A stretch of 64,000 bases of DNA from Tepidicella xavieri (lineage in GTDB: Bacteria; Pseudomonadota; Gammaproteobacteria; Burkholderiales; Burkholderiaceae_C). The stretch is from positions 120,744-184,743 of the forward strand of contig NZ_SNYL01000006.1 in assembly GCF_004363315.1 (NCBI RefSeq), in the 5' to 3' direction. Positions within the stretch are counted from its first letter, which is position 1. The number at the start of each line of letters is the position of its first letter. The notes beneath the pieces are model-generated. The model worked only from the letters and a program-made list of their open reading frames with translations. It had not been told where the DNA came from and did not search any database. Made by a program: the position numbers and the translations under genes. Positions 24,678 through 34,800 of this stretch are shown here, one piece after another.

Positions 24678-26417
24678 TCAGGCCTTGGCCTTGACGTAGC
24701 GGCCCGGGGCCGGCTCGATGGGTTTGTACTTGCGGTTGCCATAACTCTTGGGCGCGGCGATCAGCTTGCCGGCATGGCCCTTGAGCCAGTCTGACCAATC
24801 GGTCCACCAACTGCCAGGATGCTCGGTGGCACTGGCCAGCCAGTCCTCGAATCGGGGGGGGAAATCGTCGTCGCGGCCAATCCAATGGCTGCGCTTGCCC
24901 TTGCTGGCCGGGTTGATGACGCCAGCGATGTGGCCCGAGGCCCCCATGACGAAACGCTTGGGGCCAGGCAGGTGCTGGGTGCTGGCATAGGCGCCACCGA
25001 TCGGGACGATGTGGTCCTCGCGCGAGCCGTAGATGTACACCGGCAGATCGACCTTGCGCAAGTCGATGGGCTGGCCGCAGACGATGGCCGCCCCGGGTTT
25101 GACCAGCCGGTTCTCCAAATAGGTGTTGCGCAGATACCAGGCGTAAAAAGGCCCCGGCAGATTGGTGCTGTCGGAATTCCAGTACAACAGGTCGAACGGG
25201 GGCGGCGTCTCGCCCTTGAGATAGTTGCCCACCACGTAGTTCCACACCAAATCGTTGGGTCGCAGGAAGATGAAGGTGGTGGCCAGATCCCGCCCAGGCA
25301 TGAGGCCGCCGTTGGCAAACTGCATTTCCCGAAAGCGCACGAACGCCTCGTCGATGAACACATCCAGGATGCCGGTGTCGGAAAAGTCGAGGAAGGTGGT
25401 GAGAAAGGTGGCGCTGTGCACCGGCTTTTCTCCGCGGGCGGCGAGCACCGCCAGCGCCGTGCCGAGCATGGTGCCCCCCACGCAGAAGCCCAGCGCATTG
25501 ATGTCCTCAGCGCCGGTGATCTCGCGCACCACCGCAATCGCCTTGATCACGGCGTGCTCGATGTAGTCGTCCCACGTCTTGTGCGCGCACGACTGATCGG
25601 GGTTGCGCCAGCTCACCACGAAGGTGCGCATCCCCTGCTCCACCGCGTAGCGGATGAGGGAGTTGTCGGGTTGCAGGTCCAGGATGTAGAACTTGTTGAT
25701 GCAGGGCGGCACCAGCAGGAATGGGCGCTCGTACACCTTGGCCGTCAGGGGCTTGTACTGGATGAGCTGAAAGAGCTCGTTTTCATACACCACCTGCCCT
25801 TCGGTGGTGGCCACGTTCCTGCCGACTTCGAAGGCGCTTTCATCGGTCATGGACACGTGGCCCTGCTTCATGTCGTGCAGCAGGTTCTGGATGCCCTTGG
25901 CGATGCTTTCGCCATGGGTATCGATGGCTTTTTTCTGGGCCTCGGCATTGAAGGCCATGAAGTTGCTGGGGGCGCTGGCATCGATCCACTGCTGCACAGC
26001 GAAATGGATGCGGGCGCGGGTCTTGGGGTCGGCCTCGACCGCATCGGCCAGCGACATGAGTGTGCGCGCATTGAGCAGATAGACGGCGGCCGTGAAAGCG
26101 GCCATCGGGTTCTGCGACCAGGCTTCGGCCGCGAACCGGCGGTCTTTCGGGGGCTTGACGTTGAGCCCTTGGTTCCACAACTGGGCCAGTTCCTTGACGT
26201 AGCTCTGCTGGATATCGAGCAGGCGGGACGGCTCGATCTTCACGGGCTGGCCGGTGATCTTGGCAAACAGCTCACTCAGGTTGGCGTCGCTCGGCAGGCC
26301 GAAACCGGGGCTGGGCACGCCGCTGGGCTGGCTGGCCTGCAACATCTGGGTCCACTGCTGCAGGGCCGCCTGCTGGAATTGCTGCACGGACTGGAGCCAG
26401 GGGTTCTCGGTGGTCAT
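24678..26417 (-). CDS. phaC: class I polyhydroxyalkanoate synthase
   Basis: 579 residues. It polymerises (R)-3-hydroxyacyl-CoA at the granule surface. The lipase-like box is GFCVGG with nucleophile Cys312, the catalytic Asp468 is in SREDH and His496 in GASGHIAG. Length and the ~200-residue N-terminal domain fit class I, with no PhaE or PhaR partner needed. The ribosome site GGAGA precedes ATG 26417. It heads the phaCAB operon, and phaZ lies elsewhere in the window. Confidence 0.96.
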   Translation of the reverse strand: MTTENPWLQSVQQFQQAALQQWTQMLQASQPSGVPSPGFGLPSDANLSELFAKITGQPVKIEPSRLLDIQQSYVKELAQLWNQGLNVKPPKDRRFAAEAWSQNPMAAFTAAVYLLNARTLMSLADAVEADPKTRARIHFAVQQWIDASAPSNFMAFNAEAQKKAIDTHGESIAKGIQNLLHDMKQGHVSMTDESAFEVGRNVATTEGQVVYENELFQLIQYKPLTAKVYERPFLLVPPCINKFYILDLQPDNSLIRYAVEQGMRTFVVSWRNPDQSCAHKTWDDYIEHAVIKAIAVVREITGAEDINALGFCVGGTMLGTALAVLAARGEKPVHSATFLTTFLDFSDTGILDVFIDEAFVRFREMQFANGGLMPGRDLATTFIFLRPNDLVWNYVVGNYLKGETPPPFDLLYWNSDSTNLPGPFYAWYLRNTYLENRLVKPGAAIVCGQPIDLRKVDLPVYIYGSREDHIVPIGGAYASTQHLPGPKRFVMGASGHIAGVINPASKGKRSHWIGRDDDFPPRFEDWLASATEHPGSWWTDWSDWLKGHAGKLIAAPKSYGNRKYKPIEPAPGRYVKAKA

Positions 26418-26552
26418 GCGGGTCTCCGGGTGTGGGGTTGTGAGGCGGCGGGAAACGAATGACGGGCGACAGGCTTTACAGTGTGGGCGTGCGAGCTTCC
26501 AGGTGCCTGACAGGTCGTCGGGCGACAGAGGCCGCGTTCACGAAACGTACGC

Positions 26553-26888
26553 ATGTATCTGGTCGTCATTGCCTGGCTCTATGTGGCGCTGCTCATGGCG
26601 GTGACCGAAGCCACCAGCCACACGGGCACCGTCTTCGGAGCCATTATCACCTTCTTTCTTTACGGTTTATTGCCCGTCGGCCTCATGGTTTACCTGATGG
26701 GCACGCCGCTGCGGCGCAAGGCGCGGCAAGCCCAGGAACGGCAAGCACAGGCAGAGGCTGCGTCGAGCGCTGGGCGCGCCGGGCCGATAGGCAGCCCGGG
26801 GCCGTCAGACGCTGCGCCAGATGAGGGCCGCCATGCGGCCGCTGCCACCGAGGCGAGCGGTATCGCGCCGGTGCGAGAAAAACCGTGA
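26553..26888 (+). CDS. small two-helix membrane protein
   Basis: 111 residues. Two predicted membrane helices (~2-18 and ~27-48) are separated by a short loop (EATSHTG). A positively charged cytoplasmic stretch (RRKARQAQERQ) and a low-complexity Ala/Gly/Pro tail follow. It resembles short conserved membrane proteins of Burkholderiales and its function is unknown. It is divergent from phaC. Its last 84 bases overlap the 3' end of pgeF on the other strand, so the tail is constrained by PgeF coding. Confidence 0.65.
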   Translation: MYLVVIAWLYVALLMAVTEATSHTGTVFGAIITFFLYGLLPVGLMVYLMGTPLRRKARQAQERQAQAEAASSAGRAGPIGSPGPSDAAPDEGRHAAAATEASGIAPVREKP

Positions 26889-27623
26889 AGGCTGGCTGAC
26901 GGTGCACCACGCCGGGCCGCCATCGTTGCCCGTCACGCGCTCGAACCCCAGGCGTTGCAGGCGACGCCGGGCCAGCGCTGGCAAATCGGCCCAGTGGCGC
27001 TGGGTGCCATCGGCGGCAGGCACCCCTGGCCGGAAGCAGGCGGCGGCCCCCTCGTCTGCCGCGACGAAGGCCTGATGCACCTCCTGCCCCACCTCGAAAT
27101 GCTGCGGGCCAATGCACGGCCCCAGCCACACCGTCATGGCCGCCCGATCGGCACGGTCGTGCGCCGCAGGCCATTGAGCGCACAGCGCTTCCAGGATGCC
27201 TTGCCCGTCATGCCCCGCCAGCCCCCGCCAGCCGGCATGGGCCGCCGCCACGCTGCGCCCGTCGGCACTGGCCAGCAGCACGGGCAAGCAGTCCGCCACC
27301 ATGACGGTGCATGCCAGGCCGGGCACATCGGTCCAGCACGCATCGGCCACCGTGCCATCGGGAGTCTGCGCCAGCAAGCGGCACACCGACAGGCCGTGCA
27401 CCTGCTTCAGAAACACCGGGCGCACGCCCAGCGATTGCGCCAACCAGCGCCGGTTGGCCGCCACGGCCAGCGGATCGTCCCCCACGTGGTCACCCAGATT
27501 GAGCCCTTCCCACGGCCCTCTCGAATGCCCGCCTGCGCGTTCGGTGCAAACGGCCTGCACGCCGGCGGGCCAATCGGCCTGGGCGGGCGGGCAGGCGGGC
27601 AGAAGGCGCTCAGCGCTCGGCAT
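26805..27623 (-). CDS. pgeF: peptidoglycan editing factor / multicopper-like laccase-domain protein
   Basis: 272 residues, the YfiH/PgeF (laccase-domain, DUF152) family. Metal/active-site motifs are LKQVHG, VMVADCLPVLL and AAAHAGWRGL. E. coli PgeF removes L-Ser wrongly put in place of L-Ala in muropeptide precursors. The start ATG 27623 overlaps the maiA stop by 14 bases. A GTG at 27647 is an alternative. Confidence 0.88.
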   Translation of the reverse strand: MPSAERLLPACPPAQADWPAGVQAVCTERAGGHSRGPWEGLNLGDHVGDDPLAVAANRRWLAQSLGVRPVFLKQVHGLSVCRLLAQTPDGTVADACWTDVPGLACTVMVADCLPVLLASADGRSVAAAHAGWRGLAGHDGQGILEALCAQWPAAHDRADRAAMTVWLGPCIGPQHFEVGQEVHQAFVAADEGAAACFRPGVPAADGTQRHWADLPALARRRLQRLGFERVTGNDGGPAWCTVSQPSRFFSHRRDTARLGGSGRMAALIWRSV

Positions 27624-28293
27624 CGGGGCAGCGGTCGGGCATGGCACGCTGGAAGGCGTCGAGCCGCATGCAGGCGTCGAACGCGGCCAGCGTCAGCGGA
27701 ATGTCCAGATCGGCATAGTCCAACCCAAACCGGCGCCCATTGACGACTTGTGGCACGAGGCAGCAGTCGGCCAACGTGGGCGTGTCGCCATAGGAATAGA
27801 CCGACGGCGGCAAGCCCCGGGCCGCTCGCTCGGCCTGCAGGTCGCGCAGGCGTCGCTCATAGGCGAGCAGCCCTTCACGCACCCAATGGTTGTACCACTC
27901 GGCCCGCTGGGCTTCGCTGAGCCCCAGCGGCCCACCCAGGTACTTCAGGATGCGCAGGTTGTTGATGGGGTGGATTTCGCAGGCCACCGTCTGGGCCAGA
28001 GCCCGGACGCGGGCCCGCCCCAGGGCGTCGGCCGGCAAGAGGGGGGGCTCGGGGTGGGTTTCGTCGAGGTACTCGATGATGGCCATCGACTGGCTCAGCA
28101 AAGCCTCGTCCGGGTTGCCGGCCACATCCAGCACAGGCACCAGGCCATCCGGGCTGATGGCCCGGTACGCCGCGCCGTGCTGCTCGCCCCGGGCCAGATG
28201 GACGGGCAAGTACTCATAGTTGAGCCCCTTCAAATTCAGCGCAATGCGCACGCGAAACGAGGTGCCGGAGCGGAAATAGTTGTAGAGCTTCAT
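27610..28293 (-). CDS. maiA: maleylacetoacetate isomerase / zeta-class glutathione transferase
   Basis: 227 residues, a GST fold. The zeta-class motif SSCS-like region reads YFRSGTSFRVRIALNLKG at the N-terminus (active Ser/Thr near residues 8-11), QSMAIIEYLDE binds glutathione, and the C-terminal domain has INNLRILKYL. The family isomerises maleylacetoacetate or maleylpyruvate in tyrosine or gentisate breakdown, but no such pathway genes are adjacent. The start ATG 28293 is preferred to TTG 28299. Confidence 0.85.
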   Translation of the reverse strand: MKLYNYFRSGTSFRVRIALNLKGLNYEYLPVHLARGEQHGAAYRAISPDGLVPVLDVAGNPDEALLSQSMAIIEYLDETHPEPPLLPADALGRARVRALAQTVACEIHPINNLRILKYLGGPLGLSEAQRAEWYNHWVREGLLAYERRLRDLQAERAARGLPPSVYSYGDTPTLADCCLVPQVVNGRRFGLDYADLDIPLTLAAFDACMRLDAFQRAMPDRCPDAER

Positions 28294-28333
28294 GAGCAAT
28301 CGAATGGCAGGATGAACAGGGCGTTACTGAGGA

Positions 28334-28795
28334 TCAGCCCCCATTGTCACACTGGCGCATGTACACCTTGCGCAATAACCGCAAAAGCTCGCCGCGCTCG
28401 TGGGGTTCCAGTGGCGCCATCAGGCGCGCTTGCGAGCGGGCAATCGGTTCCATCAGGGCGGCCACCACGGCACGTCCGGCCTCGGTCACCCACAGCAGTC
28501 GTCGCCGGCGGTCTGCCGCATCCCGTTCGCGCCGGATCCAGCCCTTGGCCTCCAACCGGCCGATGACCGAGCCCGATGTGGCCGCATCCAGCGCCACCGC
28601 CTGCGAGAGTGTCACCTGATCCAGCCCTGGCCGGTCGATCAAAGCATTGAGGATGGCGAATTGCACCTGTGTCACGTCATGGGCGACCGCCTCCTGCATG
28701 AACAAGGCCACGGACACCTGATGCGCGCGGCGGATCAGGTGCCCGGGGGCGTTGGCAAAATCGTAACTCGCAGGCGGGTCTGAAGGCGCATTCAT
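28334..28795 (-). CDS. MarR-family transcriptional regulator
   Basis: 153 residues with a winged helix-turn-helix: LDQVTLSQAVALDAATSGSVIGRL is the DNA-reading part and RRERDAADRRRRLLWVT the wing. MarR proteins usually sense phenolic ligands. It lies 40 bases upstream of maiA on the same strand, which fits control of an aromatic or maleyl-compound gene. It is divergent from the TRAP binding-protein gene and could control that as well. The start ATG 28795 is used, with TTG 28801 as the alternative. Confidence 0.88.
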   Translation of the reverse strand: MNAPSDPPASYDFANAPGHLIRRAHQVSVALFMQEAVAHDVTQVQFAILNALIDRPGLDQVTLSQAVALDAATSGSVIGRLEAKGWIRRERDAADRRRRLLWVTEAGRAVVAALMEPIARSQARLMAPLEPHERGELLRLLRKVYMRQCDNGG

Positions 28796-28996
28796 GGGCA
28801 AAGCGTTGCCGGGCGAATCCCCCTGATGTCAACATGGGGAATTCACCTAGTCGAAATCGGCGAACGACACGGATATTGACACATTTTTTGCCGTAAAGTG
28901 TGGGTGACTTGTGTCGGGAACTGCAGCGCCGCGCTGTGGGTCTGAATCCGTGCCGTCAACCACCCCTTGGGTTTCGTCGTTAGAGGAGATATTGCC

Positions 28997-30043
28997 ATGA
29001 TTCAACGCAGAACGCTGCTCAAGTCCGGCGCAGCCGTCGCGCTCGGGGCTCCCGCCCTGGTCGGACTGGCGCAGCAAACCGTGACGCTGAAGTTCCACAC
29101 CTTCATGTCGCCCACGTCCAATGTGTGGCTGAACATGCACCGCGCCTGGATGGAAAAGGTCGAGCGCGACTCGGGCGGCCGCATCAAGTTCGAGGCCTAC
29201 CCGGCCATGCAGTTGGGCGGCTCGCCAGTGCAACTGTTCGATCAAGCCAAGGATGGCGTGGTGGACGTGGTCTGGACCCTGCCAGGCAACACGCCCGGGC
29301 GCTTTCCGCGTTCCGAAGTGTTCGAACTGCCATTCATGATGACCAACGCCGAGGCCACCTCCAAGGCGTTTTGGGAATATGTGCAGACCAAAGCGGCCGA
29401 CGAATTCCGCGAGGTCAAGCCGATCGCTTTCCAGGTTCACGGCCCTGGCATGTTCCACATCAAGAACAAAGCCATCAATTCGCCCGACGACCTGCGCGGG
29501 CTGAAGATGCGCGGCCCCACGCGTCAGATCACCAAGATGCTGGGCTACCTGGGTGCCACCCCGGTAGGGATGCCGCTGCCACAAATCCCGGATGCTTTGT
29601 CCAAGGGCGTGATCGACGGCTGCGTGATTCCGTGGGAAGTGGTCCCCTCCATCCGGGTGCACGAACTGACGCAGTTCCACAGCGAGTTCGACCCGGCCGG
29701 CGGCGCCCTCTACACCACCACTTTCATCATGGGCATGAACCAGCGCCGTTACGATTCGCTGCCGCCCGATTTGAAGAAGGTGATCGACGACAACTCGGGC
29801 ATCGAGGCCTCGGCCTTCCTGGGCCGGACCCAGCAAGCCGGTGACGCACCCGCCCGCCGCCAAGCGGTGGAGCGGGGCAACACCATCAATACCATTGGCA
29901 TGGCCGAGGCGCAGGAATTCCGCCGCCGCGCCCGTCAGGTGGAAGTGGAATGGGTGCAGGACATGGATCGCCGCGGCTTCAACGGCCGTGATCTGCTGGA
30001 GAGCGCTCGCAAGCTCATCGAGAAGCACACCAAGAAAGCCTGA
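28997..30043 (+). CDS. TRAP transporter substrate-binding protein (DctP family), orphan
   Basis: 348 residues. The Tat-like signal MIQRRTLLKSGAAVALG is followed by cleavage near GLA-QQ. The DctP fold includes the conserved Arg-containing KMRGPTRQ (substrate carboxylate clamp) and the long connecting helix near the C-terminus. The ribosome site AGGAG is at 28984. It should capture an organic acid in the periplasm, but no dctQ or dctM membrane subunit is in the window, so it must pair with genes elsewhere. A strong terminator follows. Confidence 0.9.
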   Translation: MIQRRTLLKSGAAVALGAPALVGLAQQTVTLKFHTFMSPTSNVWLNMHRAWMEKVERDSGGRIKFEAYPAMQLGGSPVQLFDQAKDGVVDVVWTLPGNTPGRFPRSEVFELPFMMTNAEATSKAFWEYVQTKAADEFREVKPIAFQVHGPGMFHIKNKAINSPDDLRGLKMRGPTRQITKMLGYLGATPVGMPLPQIPDALSKGVIDGCVIPWEVVPSIRVHELTQFHSEFDPAGGALYTTTFIMGMNQRRYDSLPPDLKKVIDDNSGIEASAFLGRTQQAGDAPARRQAVERGNTINTIGMAEAQEFRRRARQVEVEWVQDMDRRGFNGRDLLESARKLIEKHTKKA

Positions 30044-30066
30044 AGCGGCTGCGCATCCATCCCACC

Positions 30067-30094
30067 ACCGGCTTCGCGAGAGGCCGGTTTTTTT
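30067..30094 (+). terminator. Rho-independent terminator after TRAP binding protein
   Basis: The stem ACCGGC (30067-30072) pairs with GCCGGT (30083-30088) over a 10-base loop and is followed by a run of seven T. Confidence 0.88.
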
Positions 30095-30156
30095 GTGGCT
30101 GAAGCTCAGACGCCAGGGATGTGCGAGGGGCTTTGCCGGCCCACTACACTTGGGGC

Positions 30157-30711
30157 ATGTGGCCCTCCAAAATCAAACACTGCCGCGAGTGCGGCACCGC
30201 CGTGGAACATCGCCTGCCCGGGGACGGCGACACCAAGGTTCGCGCCATTTGCCCCCGGTGCGGAACCATCCATTACGAAAATCCGCTCAACGTGGTGGGG
30301 ACGGTGCCGTTTTGGGGGCCGCAGGGCGAACAGGTGCTGCTGTGCAAGCGCAATATCGAACCGCGCTGGGGCAAGTGGACGTTGCCAGCGGGTTTCATGG
30401 AACTGGGTGAAAGCACGGCGCAAGGGGCGGTGCGCGAGACCCAGGAAGAAGCCGGCGCAGACATCGAAATCCTGGACCTGTTCACGGTGCTCAACGTCGT
30501 GCGTGTGGGTCAGGTGCATCTGTACTATCGGGCACGGCTGCTGAGTGACGTTTTCCAGCCGGGGCACGAAACCCAGGAAGCCCGCCTGTTCCGCGAGGAG
30601 GACATTCCCTGGGAAGACCTGGCCTTCCGCACGGTCCGGGAAACGCTGCGGTGCTATTTCGCCGATCGGCGCAAGGGGCAATTCGGCGTGCACACGGGTG
30701 ACATCAGCTAA
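30157..30711 (+). CDS. Nudix hydrolase with N-terminal zinc ribbon
   Basis: 184 residues. A zinc ribbon (C9, C12, C32, C35: CRECG and CPRCG) precedes a Nudix domain with a complete Nudix box from G79 (GFMELGESTAQGAVRETQEE). The layout resembles NudC-like or ADP-ribose/NADH pyrophosphatases, which hydrolyse nucleoside diphosphates linked to another group. Substrate is uncertain. The start ATG 30157 is chosen over an upstream non-ATG codon. Confidence 0.88.
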   Translation: MWPSKIKHCRECGTAVEHRLPGDGDTKVRAICPRCGTIHYENPLNVVGTVPFWGPQGEQVLLCKRNIEPRWGKWTLPAGFMELGESTAQGAVRETQEEAGADIEILDLFTVLNVVRVGQVHLYYRARLLSDVFQPGHETQEARLFREEDIPWEDLAFRTVRETLRCYFADRRKGQFGVHTGDIS

Positions 30712-30715
30712 GCCT

Positions 30716-30735
30716 CAGGCCACGCCTGCCTTTTT
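30716..30735 (+). terminator. short hairpin terminator after Nudix gene
   Basis: CAGGC, loop CAC, GCCTG, then CC and five T, starting five bases after the Nudix stop and ending at the zipA stop on the other strand. The stem is only five base pairs. Confidence 0.5.
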
Positions 30736-31805
30736 CAGCTGAACAGCCGCCGTGTCAACGGGGCACCAGCCGGCAGGCCGCGCGCCTCCAGGGCATCGTA
30801 CAGAGCCTCCAGATCGGCGCCGATGCGGTCCATGGCGTCACTGTTCAGGGGCTGGCCGGCGTCGTCGGTCACCACGCCCTCCATGGATGCCGCCAAGGCC
30901 TGCGCGGATTCGCGCAGGCGCACGAAAGGCCGTTCGGCCCGCGGCACGTGGGGCACGTCGAGGGTGAGGGAAAATTCTCTGAGCGCCGCCTGATCGGGGT
31001 CTTCCGACAAGGCGGCCTGCGTCTCGTACTGCAGCACCAGCACGGGCGCGGCACCCGGCTGGGAGGCCGGCAGCACCATCCGGCCCGGCAACGCGCCGGC
31101 CACGAAGCCCAGGCGCGCGGCATGCTGGGTCAGGTAGCCAGGGCTCCAGGCCGCGCGGCTGGCGCGCAGCGTGAAAGACAACTGGGCATCGTGCGCGCCG
31201 GCAAACTGATCGAGCTCGCGCGCACGGGCCACTTCCTGCATCATGTCCGGGAAATCGGCCGCCAGTTGCAGGGCATCGGCAAAGGCTTGCATCTTGACGA
31301 CGAATTCAGAGAACTCGATCTCGTTGAGCGCCCCGACGCGGTTGGCGAGTTGGATGCCGCAGCGCAGCTCGGTGTAGCGCTGCCCGGCCTTCGGGAATTC
31401 CCAGTCCTGGGTATCGACAGGGCGGCCCTCGATGAAAAAGGGCTTGCTGCCGATGCGCCGGGTGCCGGGCAAAGCGGCCAGAACAGCGTCGCCGGAGACC
31501 ACGCCGTCGGCCGTGAGTTGGACGATGGCGTCGAACTGGGCATCGAGCAAGGGCGTGGCCAGCGGCGTTGGTGGCCGAGGGGCTGCCGGTGCCTCCCCGG
31601 GCTCGGCGCCGGGGGCCTGGTGCAGCACAGGCTCCAGTCGTTCGTCCAGCACCGGATCTTCGGCACCTGGCATGCCACCCTCTTCAGGCGCCGGTCGGGC
31701 GCGTCGTGGCTGCAGACGCGCGGTGATCCAGCGGTTGTACAGCACGACAGCGGCCACCACCGCTACCCCCAGCGCGATCAAGCCCCATTGCAAGGCAGAA
31801 AACAC
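30735..31805 (-). CDS. zipA: cell division protein ZipA homologue
   Basis: 356 residues. An N-terminal membrane anchor (~5-23), a Pro/Ala-rich flexible linker (~35-85) and a C-terminal ZipA FtsZ-binding domain. It tethers FtsZ to the inner membrane. The GTG start at 31805 lies three bases after the smc stop, the smc-zipA pairing known from betaproteobacteria. ligA, which commonly follows zipA, is not there. A convergent Nudix gene is found instead. Confidence 0.85.
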   Translation of the reverse strand: MFSALQWGLIALGVAVVAAVVLYNRWITARLQPRRARPAPEEGGMPGAEDPVLDERLEPVLHQAPGAEPGEAPAAPRPPTPLATPLLDAQFDAIVQLTADGVVSGDAVLAALPGTRRIGSKPFFIEGRPVDTQDWEFPKAGQRYTELRCGIQLANRVGALNEIEFSEFVVKMQAFADALQLAADFPDMMQEVARARELDQFAGAHDAQLSFTLRASRAAWSPGYLTQHAARLGFVAGALPGRMVLPASQPGAAPVLVLQYETQAALSEDPDQAALREFSLTLDVPHVPRAERPFVRLRESAQALAASMEGVVTDDAGQPLNSDAMDRIGADLEALYDALEARGLPAGAPLTRRLFS

Positions 31806-31808
31806 GAT

Positions 31809-34800
31809 TCAGGCCTCCATCATGCCGGCAGCGGTTTCCATGTCCACCGCCACGATGCGCGAGACGCCCTGCTCCTGCATGGTCACGCCGATGAGTTGTT
31901 GCGCCATTTCCATCGCGATTTTGTTGTGGCTGATGAAGAGGAACTGGGTTTCGGAGCTCATCCGAGTCACGAGTTTCGCATAACGTTCCGTATTGGCATC
32001 ATCCAGAGGGGCATCGACCTCGTCGAGCAGGCAGAACGGGGCCGGATTGAGCTGGAAGATGGCAAAAACGAGCGCGATGGCGGTGAGCGCCTTCTCGCCG
32101 CCCGAGAGCAGGTGAATGGTCTGGTTTTTCTTGCCCGGCGGCTGCGCCATGACCTGCACGCCCGCATCCAGAATCTCTTCGCCGGTCATCACCAGCTTGG
32201 CCTGACCGCCGCCGAACAACTCGGGGAACATTTTGCCGAAGTGGGCATTGACCGTCTCGAAGGTACTGCCCAGGAGTTCGCGGGTTTCGGCGTCGATCTT
32301 GCGGATCGCGTCCTCCAGCGTGCGGATGGCTTCGTGCAAGTCGTGCGACTGCGCGTCGAGGAACTGCTTGCGCTCGCGCGCGCTGCCCAGTTCATCAAGA
32401 GCGGCCAGGTTGACGGCGCCCAGCGCCGTGATTTCTCGCTGGCAGCGGTCGATTTCGCCTTGCAATCCATAGAGCTTGACGCCTTCGGCCTCGATGCCTT
32501 GGGCCAGTGCGTCGAGATCGGCCCCGGCTTCAGCCAGCCACTGCGTGTACTGATCCAGCCCCATGCGGGCGGCCTGCTCTTTGAGCTGAAATTCCGTGAT
32601 GCGCGCGCGCAAGGGGTCGAGCTCGCGCTCCAGTTGCAAGCGGCGCTCGTCGCTGGCGCGAAGCCTTGCGGTGAGCTCGTCATACCGGCTGCGCTGGGCG
32701 GCGAGTTCCTGCTCGCGCTGGAGTTTGGTGTCGAGGGCCTGTTGCAGGCCGCCCTGCGCCGCCGCATCGGACAAACGCTCCAGCTCGGCCTGCGCCCGCT
32801 GCAACTCGTCGGCCAAGGCCGCCGATTGCTGGCGGGCGGTTTCGATGGCCCGTTGCAGTTCGGCGCGTCGGGCCTCCAGGCTGCGCTGGGAGAAGCTGGC
32901 TTCCTGCGCCTGCCGCTCCAGCGTCCGCCATTGCTCACGGGCTTGGTGGAGGCGTCGCTCGGCCTCGATCACTGCGTCTTCGAGTTGGGCATGGCGCTCC
33001 TGACCATCGGCCAACTGCATGTCGAGCTCCTCGAAACGGGCTTCGGCCATGACGCGCCGTTCTTGCAGGGCTTCGAGCTGCTCGTCCACTTCTGCCAAGT
33101 CGCTGCCGATCTGGTCGCGTCGGGCACGGGCCTGCTCGGCCAGCTGAGACAGCCGCAACGCTTCGACCTGCAGTTCATGCACGCGCGCTTGCAGCTCGCT
33201 GGCTTCGCGGCGGGCAGGCAGCAAGCGCTGAGACACATCGCCGTATGCGGCCTCTGCCCGGTTGAGGGCGACGCGTGCCTCATCAGCGATGAGGGACTGG
33301 GCGCGCCACTGCTTGTCGAGGTTGTCGATTTCCTGCGCCCGCGCCAGCAATCCCGCCTGTTCGCTGTCCGGGGCGTAAAAGCCCACATGATGCGGGGTGA
33401 CGACATGCCCTTGCGGGGTATAGAGCATGGCGCCGGCCGGCAACCGGGCACGGTCGGCCAACGCGGCCTCCAGCGTCTCGGCCCCGTAGCAGCCGTGCAG
33501 CCATTGCTGCAGCAGGGCTTGCAGGGTGGCATCGTGCAAGCGCAGCCGCTGGGCCAACGGTGTGAGTCCGGCCAGGGCGGCGTCGGCCTCTGCGGCAGGC
33601 AGCGGCGGCGTGAAGAAGGCCAGCCGGGCCGGCGGCGCATCGCTGGCGAAGGCGCGCACCATCTCCAGACGGGAAACTTCCAACGCGCCCATGCGCTCGC
33701 GCAGGGCCGCCTCGATGGCCGCCTCCCACCCAGGCTGTACTTGCAAACGGCTCCACAGCGGCGCCAGACCATCGAGCCCATGCTTGGCCAGCCAGGGCCG
33801 CAGCTTGCCGTCGGTCTTGAGCTTGTCTTGCAAAGCCCGCAGCGCTTCGAGCCGGGCCGCCAGCTCGGCCAGGGCGCGGCTCTCGGCGTTGGCCGCTTGC
33901 TGGGCCTGCCGACGCTCCTCGTCCAGCCGAGGCAGCAGTTCCTGCAGCTCTTGCGACCGGGCCTCGGCTTGCGCCTGCGCCTGCTGAGCCTCGCCCAGCT
34001 GGTCTTGCACGAGTTGCAGCCTGGCCTCGTCAGGCACGGCCAGGGCGCTGCGGTCGGCCTGCAACCGCTCGCGACGCTGCTGCAACTGGCGCGTCTGCTC
34101 CTCGATGCCTCGCTGCTCGGCGGCCAACACCTGTATGGCCTGCTGCACCTGCGTGACGGCCTGGCGCTGCGTGGCCGATCGCCCCTGGGCCTGCCGCAGC
34201 GCTTCTTCCAGCGTCGGGAGTTGCTGCGCCTGCTCTTCGAGCCGGGCCGCCAGCACCTCGCTGTGTTCGGCCGCCGATTCGTTCTGCTCGGCCAGGGCCT
34301 CGATTTCGACCTCGGCCGCCTCCTGGCGCTGCGTCCATTGCGCGATTTGCTCCTGCAGCTGCGCCAGCCGCTGCTGCACGCGCTGACGGCCTTCGACCAC
34401 GTAGCGGATCTCGGCCTCCAGCCGCGCCACTTCAGCGCCGGCTTCGTACAAACGCCCCTGCGCCTGGTTGAGCTGGTCCCCCGCTTCATAGTGGGCTTGC
34501 CGGATCGCCTCCAGATCGGCCTCCACCCGGCGCAGATCGGCCATGCGGCCTTCGAGCTGATTGACGGCTTGCAGCCCATCGGCCTGCACCCGAGCCAGCT
34601 CTGCTTCGGCTTCGCGCCGCTTCAGAAACCACAGCTGCTGCTGGCGCAGCGTCACCTGGGCTTGCAGGGCGTGGTAGCGCTGGGCCACTTCGGCCTGTTT
34701 TTCCAGTTTCTCCAAATTCGCGTTGAGCTCACGCAGAATGTCTTCGACGCGGGTGAGGTTCTCTCGCGTGTCGGCCAGTCGGTTGGCGGTTTCGCGGCGG

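Noticed and set aside
28876..28898. TTGACA upstream of the TRAP gene as a -35 box
   Set aside because: No -10-like hexamer at 16-18 bases. The nearest candidate, TAAAGT, is only 12 bases away.
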